DNA of 64,000 bases, taken from the NCBI GenBank assembly GCA_965652395.1, contig CBFGUW010000018.1, positions 1 through 64,000 on the forward strand. Reading direction: 5' to 3'. The position numbers and the translations under genes are program-made. This DNA comes from Saccharospirillum sp965652395. GTDB lineage: Bacteria > Pseudomonadota > Gammaproteobacteria > Pseudomonadales > Natronospirillaceae. Position 1 is the first letter of the stretch. Each line of letters begins with the position of its first letter. Under the pieces are notes generated by a model. It saw nothing but the letters and a program-made list of their open reading frames with translations, made no database searches and was not told where the DNA came from. Positions 54,256-61,206 of this stretch are shown here, piece by piece.

Positions 54256-55140
54256 ATGGAGCTCGACGGACTGTCACTGTTCGTGGATACGGTCAGGGCC
54301 GGAAGCATTACCGGCGCCGCTGAAAAACGGGGCATGCCGAAATCGACCCTGAGCCGTCAACTGCGGCAATTCGAGGAGAAGCTGGGGGTACGTCTGCTGG
54401 AACGGTCAACGCGCAGGCTGGACCTCACCGAAGCCGGAGAAACGCTGTTCACCAATGCCTCCCCTTTCCTGGAGGAACTGCAGGACATTCAGGAATCCGT
54501 CCGGGCCTACCAACGCCATCCCAAAGGCAAGCTGGCCATCCAGATGCCTCAAGAGCTATTCACCACCCAAATGGGCGAGTTGATCAGCGAATTCCTTCAA
54601 CGCTATGCGGACATCAGCCTCAGTTGCACCCAATACAGCGGTGTACTCCCAGGCCCCTCCGCCGACTACGACCTGCAATTCGTCCTGCACGACAAACCCC
54701 TGCCCCCCAGCGATTGGGTGGCCCGAACGCTTATGAGCATCCCACAAGGGCTCTACATCGCCAGTCACTGCAAAGAAAAGGCCCCCACCAAACTCACCGA
54801 CCTCGCCAACTGCCGCTGCATACTGCAAAGCGGCGAATCGCTGTGGTCCTTTCGCGTCGGCCGCCACGTCGAATCCGTACCGGTCAGTGGTCGCCTCGTG
54901 CTGAACAGCCCCGACATGCAACTGCAGGCCGCCATCCGCGGCCTCGGCCTCGCCCGTCTCGCCCGTTACCAGGCGGAGCCGGCATTGCGCCGGGGTGCCC
55001 TGATTGAAGTCTCGCTGGAAGGGAAGCCAGTGGCCCAGCAGTTGACCGTAATGTACCGCAGCCGTCACCTCCCGCTGAAGACGCGGTTATTCCTGGACCA
55101 CTTCCAGAACCACATCGGCCGTCTGTACAGCGTGTTGTAG
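54256..55140 (+). CDS. LysR-family transcriptional regulator
   Basis: A 294-residue regulator with the N-terminal winged helix: GSITGAAEKRGMPKSTLSRQLRQFEEKLGVRLLERSTRRLDLTEAG. The effector domain follows (about 90-294). It resembles the CrgA/AaeR-like group that ends with a short C-terminal helix (TRLFLDHFQNHI). Effector and targets are unknown; being divergent from trxA across 140 bp makes that gene a possible target. The start has TAGGAGG upstream. Confidence 0.88.
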   Translation: MELDGLSLFVDTVRAGSITGAAEKRGMPKSTLSRQLRQFEEKLGVRLLERSTRRLDLTEAGETLFTNASPFLEELQDIQESVRAYQRHPKGKLAIQMPQELFTTQMGELISEFLQRYADISLSCTQYSGVLPGPSADYDLQFVLHDKPLPPSDWVARTLMSIPQGLYIASHCKEKAPTKLTDLANCRCILQSGESLWSFRVGRHVESVPVSGRLVLNSPDMQLQAAIRGLGLARLARYQAEPALRRGALIEVSLEGKPVAQQLTVMYRSRHLPLKTRLFLDHFQNHIGRLYSVL

Positions 55141-55148
55141 GAGCGCCG

Positions 55149-55688
55149 CTACTTAATAAAGTGGGTGCGGTAGTGCTTCAGTTCCTCGATCGACTCCTTG
55201 ATATCGTCCAACGCACGGTGACTGCCTTTCTTCTGCACCCCGTCCACCACTTCCGGCCGCCACCGGCGCGCCAGTTCCTTCAAAGTCGACACATCGATAT
55301 TTCGGTAATGGCAGAACGAATCCAGCCCCGGCATATACCGAATCAAAAACCGACGATCCTGCCAAATCGAATTCCCACAGAGAGGAGAAGCACCCGCCTC
55401 CGCCCATTCCTTCAGGAACTCAAGCGTTTGCTGCTCCGCCGCCGCTTCGCTCAACGCACTGTCTTTCACCTTCTGGGTCAGGCCGGATTCGCCATGGTGG
55501 GTCGTGCACCATTCATCCATGGCATCCAGAACCGAATCCGGTTGATGCACGATCAGATTCGGGCCTTCCGCGACGATGTTTAGGTCCTTGTCGGTGACCA
55601 GGGTCGCGATTTCCAGAATCCGATCCACCTCGGGATTCAAACCCGTCATTTCCAGATCGACCCAAATCAGGTTCGTTTTTTTATCCAT
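55149..55688 (-). CDS. orn: Oligoribonuclease
   Basis: Orn degrades 2-5-mer RNAs and also pGpG from c-di-GMP turnover, which matters here because fimX and HD-GYP proteins are present. The 179-residue DEDDh protein has LIWVDLEMTGLNPEVDRILEIA, LCGNSIWQDRRFL and the final KKGSHRALDDIKESIEEL. I chose the ATG at 55688, because AAGG lies upstream and the first strand starts at the usual place. It is divergent from rsgA, with a family A repeat in between. Confidence 0.96.
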   Translation of the reverse strand: MDKKTNLIWVDLEMTGLNPEVDRILEIATLVTDKDLNIVAEGPNLIVHQPDSVLDAMDEWCTTHHGESGLTQKVKDSALSEAAAEQQTLEFLKEWAEAGASPLCGNSIWQDRRFLIRYMPGLDSFCHYRNIDVSTLKELARRWRPEVVDGVQKKGSHRALDDIKESIEELKHYRTHFIK

Positions 55689-55746
55689 TCTGCTCAACCT
55701 TAATGAGTTAGGGACTTAAGCTTCAATACATTGCAACAGGGGGCTA

Positions 55747-55859
55747 GCGCTGGCGGCCGGGTAGGCTGACCCAGGGAGGTTCGCAGCAGGGATGCTGCGA
55801 TCCAAGCCCCATGGATGGGTTCATGCTGACCCTGGATCAGCCTACCCGGCCGCCAGCGC
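55747..55859 (+). repeat. Family A long inverted repeat, copy 7
   Basis: Arms GCGCTGGCGGCCGGGTAGGC... and complement ending at 55859 pair over about 30 bp. The type I core GCAGCAGGGATGCTGC is followed by GCCCCATGGATGGGTTC and ATGCTGACC. CTAG and GCGGGTTC mark the borders. It lies between divergent orn and rsgA, unlike most copies, which are downstream of a gene. Confidence 0.88.
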
Positions 55860-55936
55860 GGGTTCTTGGCACCGACCTGCAACGTTATGGCGAAACTTAC
55901 GTTAGAATAGCGGGCACAGTATAACGACCGCTATTC

Positions 55937-56968
55937 ATGAGCAAACGCAACCTGAACCGCCGACAACGGCACCGCATCCAAAAAGTCCAGGAAGAACGCC
56001 TGGAGCGCGCCCGCAAAAAAGACATACTCATCGACGCCAAACTCGAAGAAGGCGAACTGAGCGAGCCCCAGTCAGGCGTGATTGTCGCTCATTTTGGAGT
56101 CACCACCGACGTCGAAGACACCGACGGCCGGGTAATCCGCTGCCACAAACGCAGCAACCTCCCCGCTCTTGTCACAGGAGACGAAGTGCTTTGGCAGGAA
56201 GACTCCCAAGGCAGCGGCGTCATCGTCGCCTGCCAGGAACGCTCCAGCTTGCTGAGCCGGCCAGACGTCCGCGGGCAACTGCGCCCCGTCGCCGCCAATA
56301 TCGACCACATCATTATTGTAGCCGCCCCCGCACCGAGAACACCGGTAAACCTCATCGACCGTTACCTCGTTGCCGCCGCTCATCACGGCATCCCCCCTAT
56401 CCTGCTGCTGAACAAATCCGACAAACTGGACCAAGCCCCCGAAATGCGCCGGGAAATGGCCGAATACCAGGCCCTGGGTTACGAAGTGCATATCGTCTCC
56501 GCCCAAACCGAAGCCGGCATGGCTGAAATCCGCTCCCTCGTGGCGGATGGCAACGCCGTCTTCGTCGGCCAGTCCGGCGTCGGCAAGTCCTCCATCATCG
56601 CCGCCCTGCTGCCCGAGGAAGACATCCGCGTTGCCGCCATCTCCGAAGCCACCGGCAAAGGCCGACACACCACCACCACCGCCAAGCTGTACCACATTCC
56701 CAACGCCGGAAACCTGATCGACAGCCCTGGCATCCGTGAATTCGGGCTTTGGCACATAGACCCACAAGACCTGTTCCAGGCATTCCCGGAGCTGGCCGAT
56801 CTGACCGGACACTGCAAGTTCCGCGACTGTTCCCATGAAAATGAACCCGGTTGTGCGGTACGCACGGCAGTAGAGGAAGGCCGAGTGCTCGAACGCCGCT
56901 ATCGCAGCTACCTGGCGATCCGGGATTCTTTGGACGAAGTCGCCATGCGCGAATTGCTGGAAAAATGA
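55937..56968 (+). CDS. rsgA: Ribosome small-subunit GTPase RsgA
   Basis: RsgA is a late 30S ribosome assembly GTPase. The 343-residue protein shows the family's circular permutation: G4 motif LLNKSDKL before G1 GQSGVGKSSII, followed by G3 DSPGIREFGL. An OB-fold domain comes first and the zinc site CKFRDCSHENEPGCAV follows, with the Cys/His set C-x4-C-x-H-x5-C. The basic N-terminus (NRRQRHRIQK) is typical. The start is the ATG at 55937. A hairpin lies right after the stop. Confidence 0.96.
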   Translation: MSKRNLNRRQRHRIQKVQEERLERARKKDILIDAKLEEGELSEPQSGVIVAHFGVTTDVEDTDGRVIRCHKRSNLPALVTGDEVLWQEDSQGSGVIVACQERSSLLSRPDVRGQLRPVAANIDHIIIVAAPAPRTPVNLIDRYLVAAAHHGIPPILLLNKSDKLDQAPEMRREMAEYQALGYEVHIVSAQTEAGMAEIRSLVADGNAVFVGQSGVGKSSIIAALLPEEDIRVAAISEATGKGRHTTTTAKLYHIPNAGNLIDSPGIREFGLWHIDPQDLFQAFPELADLTGHCKFRDCSHENEPGCAVRTAVEEGRVLERRYRSYLAIRDSLDEVAMRELLEK

Positions 56969-56969
56969 T

Positions 56970-56995
56970 GAGTGTCGCAAAAACTTGCGACACTC
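56970..56995 (+). terminator. Hairpin after rsgA, terminator without T-run
   Basis: An 11-bp stem GAGTGTCGCAA / TTGCGACACTC with loop AAAC starts one base after the stop codon. No T-run follows, so it may be an end-stabilising structure rather than a terminator. Confidence 0.55.
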
Positions 56996-57087
56996 CATTC
57001 GCGCTGCAACACTGAACACCTGACCTATTCACCGCCTAACCCCCTCGGTCCCATGCTGTCAGAGGCTGCTGCCACTAAGGAGCCACG

Positions 57088-58212
57088 ATGACATTATGGA
57101 AAAGCGCATCCACTCTGGCGTTGTCCCGCCCCCCTCAATCGCCTCCGACCAAAGGCCGTATCCAGGCAATCGACTTCGCCCGGGGCGCGGCGGTTTCGCT
57201 GATGATTTTGAACCACGGCGTAAAAGGCCTATTGCCCTTCGAGCAGTTTCCGGAATGGGGGCTAGTCCCCATTCATATGGTCACCCGCTTCGCCTCATCC
57301 TTGTTTTTCATGGTCTTTGGCATCGCCCTGGCGGTGGCGTTTTTACCGCGGGTTCATAGCGAAAACTGGCCTCGACTGAGACTCAAACTGTTACTCACCG
57401 GCGTGAAAATCTTTTTCTGGTACAAAGTGCTGACTGTCGCCGAGATGCTGGTTTTCACCCCGGAACAAACATTGGACGCCCTGCTCTACCGAAGCTCGCC
57501 CTCCTTCGTTGAAGTGCTCGGGTTCTATGGCATCGCTTTGTTGTGGGTTCCCTTTCTGCTGCCGCTCTGGAGCCGAATGCCGTTATGGTCCCGGCTGTGT
57601 TCACCACCTTTGCTCGTCGTTGTCACACTCTTGCTGGAAGGGAATCTTCGCGCCTGGGCCTCACCCACATTGGAAGCACTGCTGATTGAGCGTGAAGATT
57701 ATTACACCTGGGGGCAATTAACGCGGGGTCCGTTGGTCTTGCTGGGGCTGCTGATCGGGGAAGCCATTTCCCGTTATTATCAGGTCATCCGCCTCAGGAT
57801 TCTGATGGCCGCCCTACTCGCAGCGGCTTCCGCACTGTTATTGGCCATCTTTTGCCTTATGAACCTCCCGGAACTGCGGGCCGAACTGTTAGCCATCGCC
57901 TACAACGAAGGCAAACACCCTCCTGAATTCAAGTTCATGATCTTCAGCATGGGCGGCGCCTTTGGCATTTTGGCGTTAGCCCTGTTCGGTGGCGAAGGCC
58001 TGGCGAGGCTGCTTCGTCCCATCACCATCATCGGAGGGGATGCATTGCAGGCATTCATTTTCCACATCTCTGTTATCTTTGTTGTTTTTAGGTATTTATT
58101 AGGTTACTGGGGCTCTGTTTCCTACGACTTTGCCCTTACCCTAACACTATGCGTGATCATCACTACCGCCCTTTGGATAAAGCTCGTCGATTGGGTCCAG
58201 GCGCATACCTGA
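57088..58212 (+). CDS. HGSNAT-like/DUF1624 membrane acyltransferase
   Basis: A 374-residue integral membrane protein with about ten hydrophobic helices. The start of the domain, RIQAIDFARGAAVSLMILNHG, with the catalytic-type His in the first helix, matches the heparan-alpha-glucosaminide N-acetyltransferase-like and acyltransferase 3 superfamily. The donor and substrate cannot be known; a cell-envelope glycan is likely. AAGGAG precedes the ATG. The next gene begins 64 bp before this one ends, in another frame, so the two are tightly linked. Confidence 0.75.
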   Translation: MTLWKSASTLALSRPPQSPPTKGRIQAIDFARGAAVSLMILNHGVKGLLPFEQFPEWGLVPIHMVTRFASSLFFMVFGIALAVAFLPRVHSENWPRLRLKLLLTGVKIFFWYKVLTVAEMLVFTPEQTLDALLYRSSPSFVEVLGFYGIALLWVPFLLPLWSRMPLWSRLCSPPLLVVVTLLLEGNLRAWASPTLEALLIEREDYYTWGQLTRGPLVLLGLLIGEAISRYYQVIRLRILMAALLAAASALLLAIFCLMNLPELRAELLAIAYNEGKHPPEFKFMIFSMGGAFGILALALFGGEGLARLLRPITIIGGDALQAFIFHISVIFVVFRYLLGYWGSVSYDFALTLTLCVIITTALWIKLVDWVQAHT

Positions 58213-59303
58213 GCCTGGGCACGTTGCTCATATTGCTCGCGGGTATCAGTTGGGCTGCGGCAGGCCCGGATACCCTTCCGGAGCAGACACCGCCATCCGA
58301 CCCCTGGGTCCGCGCCATTGAACAGCGCCTTAAAAAGGTAGACACCATCCTGGTCGGTGATCTCGGCGTTTATATCGAAGATCTCGACACTCGCGCCTCC
58401 GCCTCGCTAAGGGACGATGAATTCTGGTATCTGGCATCCGGTATCAAGGTGCCTGTGGCCATCACCGTTATGCGGGCAGTCGAACGGGGGGACTTCGACC
58501 TGGATACCCGTCTGGTACTTTCCGAAACGGATTATGTCGACGGCGCAGGCGACACCAACTGGCATGGCCCCGGCAGCCGATTGACCGTGCGCTATTTGAT
58601 CGAGCAAATGCTCATTTCCAGCGACAACACCGCTACCGATATGCTGATACGCCATGTCGGCATTCGCCAGGTCAACGCTGTTACGCGCGAGCTGGTGCCA
58701 AACCACGGCATTGGCGAGATCACCACCCTGGCCGATGTCCGCCGTTACGCCTACAGCGGTTTTCACCCCGATGCATTCCATTTAAGTGATATGGATTTTT
58801 TCGCATTGAAAAAAGCCAGAACGGACAGCCGCCGAGTAGAAACACTGGCCGAACTGCTTGAGGTCAACCTGGAAGAGTTCGCTCAAAGGGACATCAACAC
58901 CGCCTACGAGCGTTACTACTCCACCCGCCTTAACAGTGGCCGACTCAGCGCCTACAGCGCTCTATTGGGTAAGCTGATTAATGGCGAAGCATTGAATCCG
59001 GAAAGTACCGAATATCTGGTGAATGTGATGTTACGCGCCGAAACCGGTCGGAATCGTATACGGGCCGGGCTGCCCGGCGACGTGGCATTCGCCCACAAAA
59101 CAGGAACGCAACACCGCCGGGCCTGCGACCTGGGCGTGATTTATAAAGATGCCGAACCCAAGGCCATCGTCACCGCCTGCACGCGGGATTTTGCATCGCT
59201 GAGCGCGGCCGAAACGGCTCTTCGCTCGGTCGGAGAAGCCATAAGGGATTCGGGGTTACTGGAGACCACCGCCCTGCAACTGACAACCAGGCCGCCTCAA
59301 TGA
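58149..59303 (+). CDS. Class A beta-lactamase-like serine hydrolase, paralogue 1
   Basis: A 384-residue protein with an N-terminal hydrophobic segment (20-38, SLGTLLILLAGISWAAA) for export or anchoring. The three class A motifs are complete: S97-G-I-K100 (SxxK), S158-D159-N160 (SDN) and K317-T-G319 (KTG). The stretch EFWYLASGIKVPVAI is like that of its paralogue downstream. It could be a penicillin-binding-type hydrolase, esterase or distant beta-lactamase; resistance is not implied. The start at 58149 gives a 64-bp overlap with the upstream gene; no better start was seen. The TGA overlaps paralogue 2 (ATGA). Confidence 0.8.
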   Translation: MRDHHYRPLDKARRLGPGAYLSLGTLLILLAGISWAAAGPDTLPEQTPPSDPWVRAIEQRLKKVDTILVGDLGVYIEDLDTRASASLRDDEFWYLASGIKVPVAITVMRAVERGDFDLDTRLVLSETDYVDGAGDTNWHGPGSRLTVRYLIEQMLISSDNTATDMLIRHVGIRQVNAVTRELVPNHGIGEITTLADVRRYAYSGFHPDAFHLSDMDFFALKKARTDSRRVETLAELLEVNLEEFAQRDINTAYERYYSTRLNSGRLSAYSALLGKLINGEALNPESTEYLVNVMLRAETGRNRIRAGLPGDVAFAHKTGTQHRRACDLGVIYKDAEPKAIVTACTRDFASLSAAETALRSVGEAIRDSGLLETTALQLTTRPPQ

Positions 59304-60343
59304 ACCAGCGAATATATAGGTTGTTTTCAGGGCTGGTACTCTCCCTGGCGTTACTGATTCCCCCTGGTATTCAAGCGCAATCGAGCGCGGCTTTCATGGC
59401 CGCCGAAATAGCAGACATCGATGATACCTCGACAGGGGAATTGGGGGTTTATATTCACCACTTGGGCACGGGCACCAAGGTAACATATAACGCCGAACAA
59501 CTCTGGTATTTGGCATCGACCATTAAAGTACCCGTCGCCATAGCGGTATTGCAAAGAGTTGAAGAAGGACGCTGGAGCCTTACTGACGAACTGACGTTAC
59601 GCCAAAGTGATTTTGTCGATGGTTCGGGAGATCTCCTGTGGCAGGAACCCGGCACCCGTTACACCCTGGCCACCTTGATCGAAAAATCGATTACCAACAG
59701 CGACAGCACAGCCACCGATATGTTGATTCGACACCTGGGTGTGGAGGCGTTCAATCAACAATTGCGCCGGATGGTTCCCGAGGGTTTCAACCACCTGACA
59801 ACCATCCTCCAGGTTCGTTACGACGCCTATGCCGAACTGCACCCCAATGCCTCTCAACTCAGCAATATGGATTATGTTCATATCCGCAGCGCCGGTAACC
59901 GGGACAACCGAGTCGCTGAATTCGCCCGGCGGCTCAAAATAGACAACGCCCAGCTCAGAACCTCCGATCTCGACGAGGCATTCGAACGCTATTACGTCTC
60001 TCGCCGGAATACCGCAACGCTCAAAGCATACGGCACCTTGCTTGAACGCCTGGCTAATGGAGAGTTGCTGAACCGGGAACATACCGAGTTACTGCTCTCT
60101 CACATGCAGCAAATATCCACCGGAGCTGACCGCCTTAAAGCAGGTCTGCCCAACGGTGTGGCGTTCGCCCAAAAAACCGGCACCCAAATCGAACGCGCCT
60201 GCAATGTGGGGATCGTTCAACCCCACCACCCCTCCAATGCCATAGTGATTGTTGCCTGCACCCGCCATTTCGGCTCCCTTGGCAACGCGGAAGAAACCTT
60301 CCAGCGGGTCGCAAAAGAACTGAATCAGGCCGGGTGGCTTTAG
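59300..60343 (+). CDS. Class A beta-lactamase-like serine hydrolase, paralogue 2
   Basis: A 347-residue protein with a classical signal peptide (FSGLVLSLALLIPPGIQA). Motifs are S73-T-I-K76, S134-D135-S136 where paralogue 1 has SDN, and K292-T-G294. Most of the domain aligns by eye with the upstream protein (LIEKSITNSDSTATDMLIRH against LIEQMLISSDNTATDMLIRH). The loss of Asn in SDN suggests a changed activity. The two genes arose by tandem duplication and remain translationally coupled. Confidence 0.8.
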   Translation: MNQRIYRLFSGLVLSLALLIPPGIQAQSSAAFMAAEIADIDDTSTGELGVYIHHLGTGTKVTYNAEQLWYLASTIKVPVAIAVLQRVEEGRWSLTDELTLRQSDFVDGSGDLLWQEPGTRYTLATLIEKSITNSDSTATDMLIRHLGVEAFNQQLRRMVPEGFNHLTTILQVRYDAYAELHPNASQLSNMDYVHIRSAGNRDNRVAEFARRLKIDNAQLRTSDLDEAFERYYVSRRNTATLKAYGTLLERLANGELLNREHTELLLSHMQQISTGADRLKAGLPNGVAFAQKTGTQIERACNVGIVQPHHPSNAIVIVACTRHFGSLGNAEETFQRVAKELNQAGWL

Positions 60344-60380
60344 CTCTTCACCAGGGTTCGTTTAGCGCGAGGAGCTTAAC

Positions 60381-60941
60381 TTGGTATATGATGGCGATAT
60401 TCGCCCAGCCAATTCAACGGACAAGCGAGCAACCGCCATGCAGGAACCTTCGGAAACCGGCGTCATCCGCCTGAATACCCTGGAAGACTTTATAACGCAT
60501 ACCGCCGATTTGATCCCTCAAAGCGTACGCCAGGTTACCGTACTCAGTACCAATCTCGAGCCGGAATGGCTCGGCGCTCCGTCGGTCACCGAAGCCCTGA
60601 GGCAGTTCGCCATTCAAAATGCCCGCAGTCAAATCCGTATTCTGGTTACGGAAACCACCTCGACCGTCGCCACCAGCCACCCCTGGTTGGAGTTAATCAG
60701 AAGGCTGTCCAGGATACAGGCCCGGGTAATTAAACCGGAACTCCTGGATACCGAGCCAATGAAAGGCACCTTCGTTCTCAGCGACCGAAAAGGAATTGTT
60801 TATAGAGCATTGGACAGCGGAGCCTGGCAGGGTTTCGCACACTACGACGACCGGGCCACGGTTCGCAAACAACTGGATATATTCGAGCAATACTGGCGGT
60901 ATAGTGAGGAGTCGCCAGAGTTTCGAACTCTGGCGCTGTGA
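60381..60941 (+). CDS. Small conserved protein, phospholipase-D-like fold (DUF7931-type)
   Basis: A 186-residue protein with no signal peptide. The middle part (VTVLSTNLEPEWLG, FAIQNARSQIRILVTET, VIKPELLDTEPMKGTFVLSDRKGIVYRAL) has the strand-helix order of half a phospholipase D-like domain, but no HKD motif. I therefore assign only the fold, with low certainty. A TTG at 60381 has AGGAG six bases before it; an ATG at 60438 would give a shorter form. Confidence 0.6.
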   Translation: MVYDGDIRPANSTDKRATAMQEPSETGVIRLNTLEDFITHTADLIPQSVRQVTVLSTNLEPEWLGAPSVTEALRQFAIQNARSQIRILVTETTSTVATSHPWLELIRRLSRIQARVIKPELLDTEPMKGTFVLSDRKGIVYRALDSGAWQGFAHYDDRATVRKQLDIFEQYWRYSEESPEFRTLAL

Positions 60942-60996
60942 CTGTAGTTCTTGAAAGTCATAATTATTTTTCCCGGGTTAAAAATTGATTTTGGCG

Positions 60997-61192
60997 TATA
61001 ATTTACGGCCGGTGCTTTTAGCCTCTCATTGATGTTTTCATCTCCTTAAGAAACGAAAATTATATTGCCGAATCCGTTTTTTCTGATAATCTCCGCCCTC
61101 AGCTTACACTGGCCACCAAAACCGGCCATGGATTCCACTTCCAGAAAGGACTCTTCGGCACTATTCACTGGGTGCACACCAGTAGTCCTTTC
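60997..61192 (+). promoter_or_regulatory. Promoter and folded leader before the RHS gene
   Basis: A perfect -10 TATAAT at 60997-61002 (no clear -35 seen) gives a leader of about 200 nt. Near its end GAAAGGACT (61144-61152) pairs with AGTCCTTTC (61184-61192), and inside it ACTGG (61167-61171) pairs with CCAGT (61179-61183). The AAAGGAG ribosome site of the gene follows at once. A role in controlling translation is possible. The region is AT-richer than its surroundings. Confidence 0.5.
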
Positions 61193-61206
61193 ACAAAGGA
61201 GCCTAC

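Noticed and set aside
56072..57019. Minus-strand open frame opposite rsgA (315 codons)
   Set aside because: Antisense to a well-supported GTPase gene; composition is that of a shadow frame.
58149..60343. Calling the serine hydrolases antibiotic-resistance genes
   Set aside because: Class A motifs alone do not show beta-lactam hydrolysis; one copy has SDS for SDN, and the context is an envelope operon.
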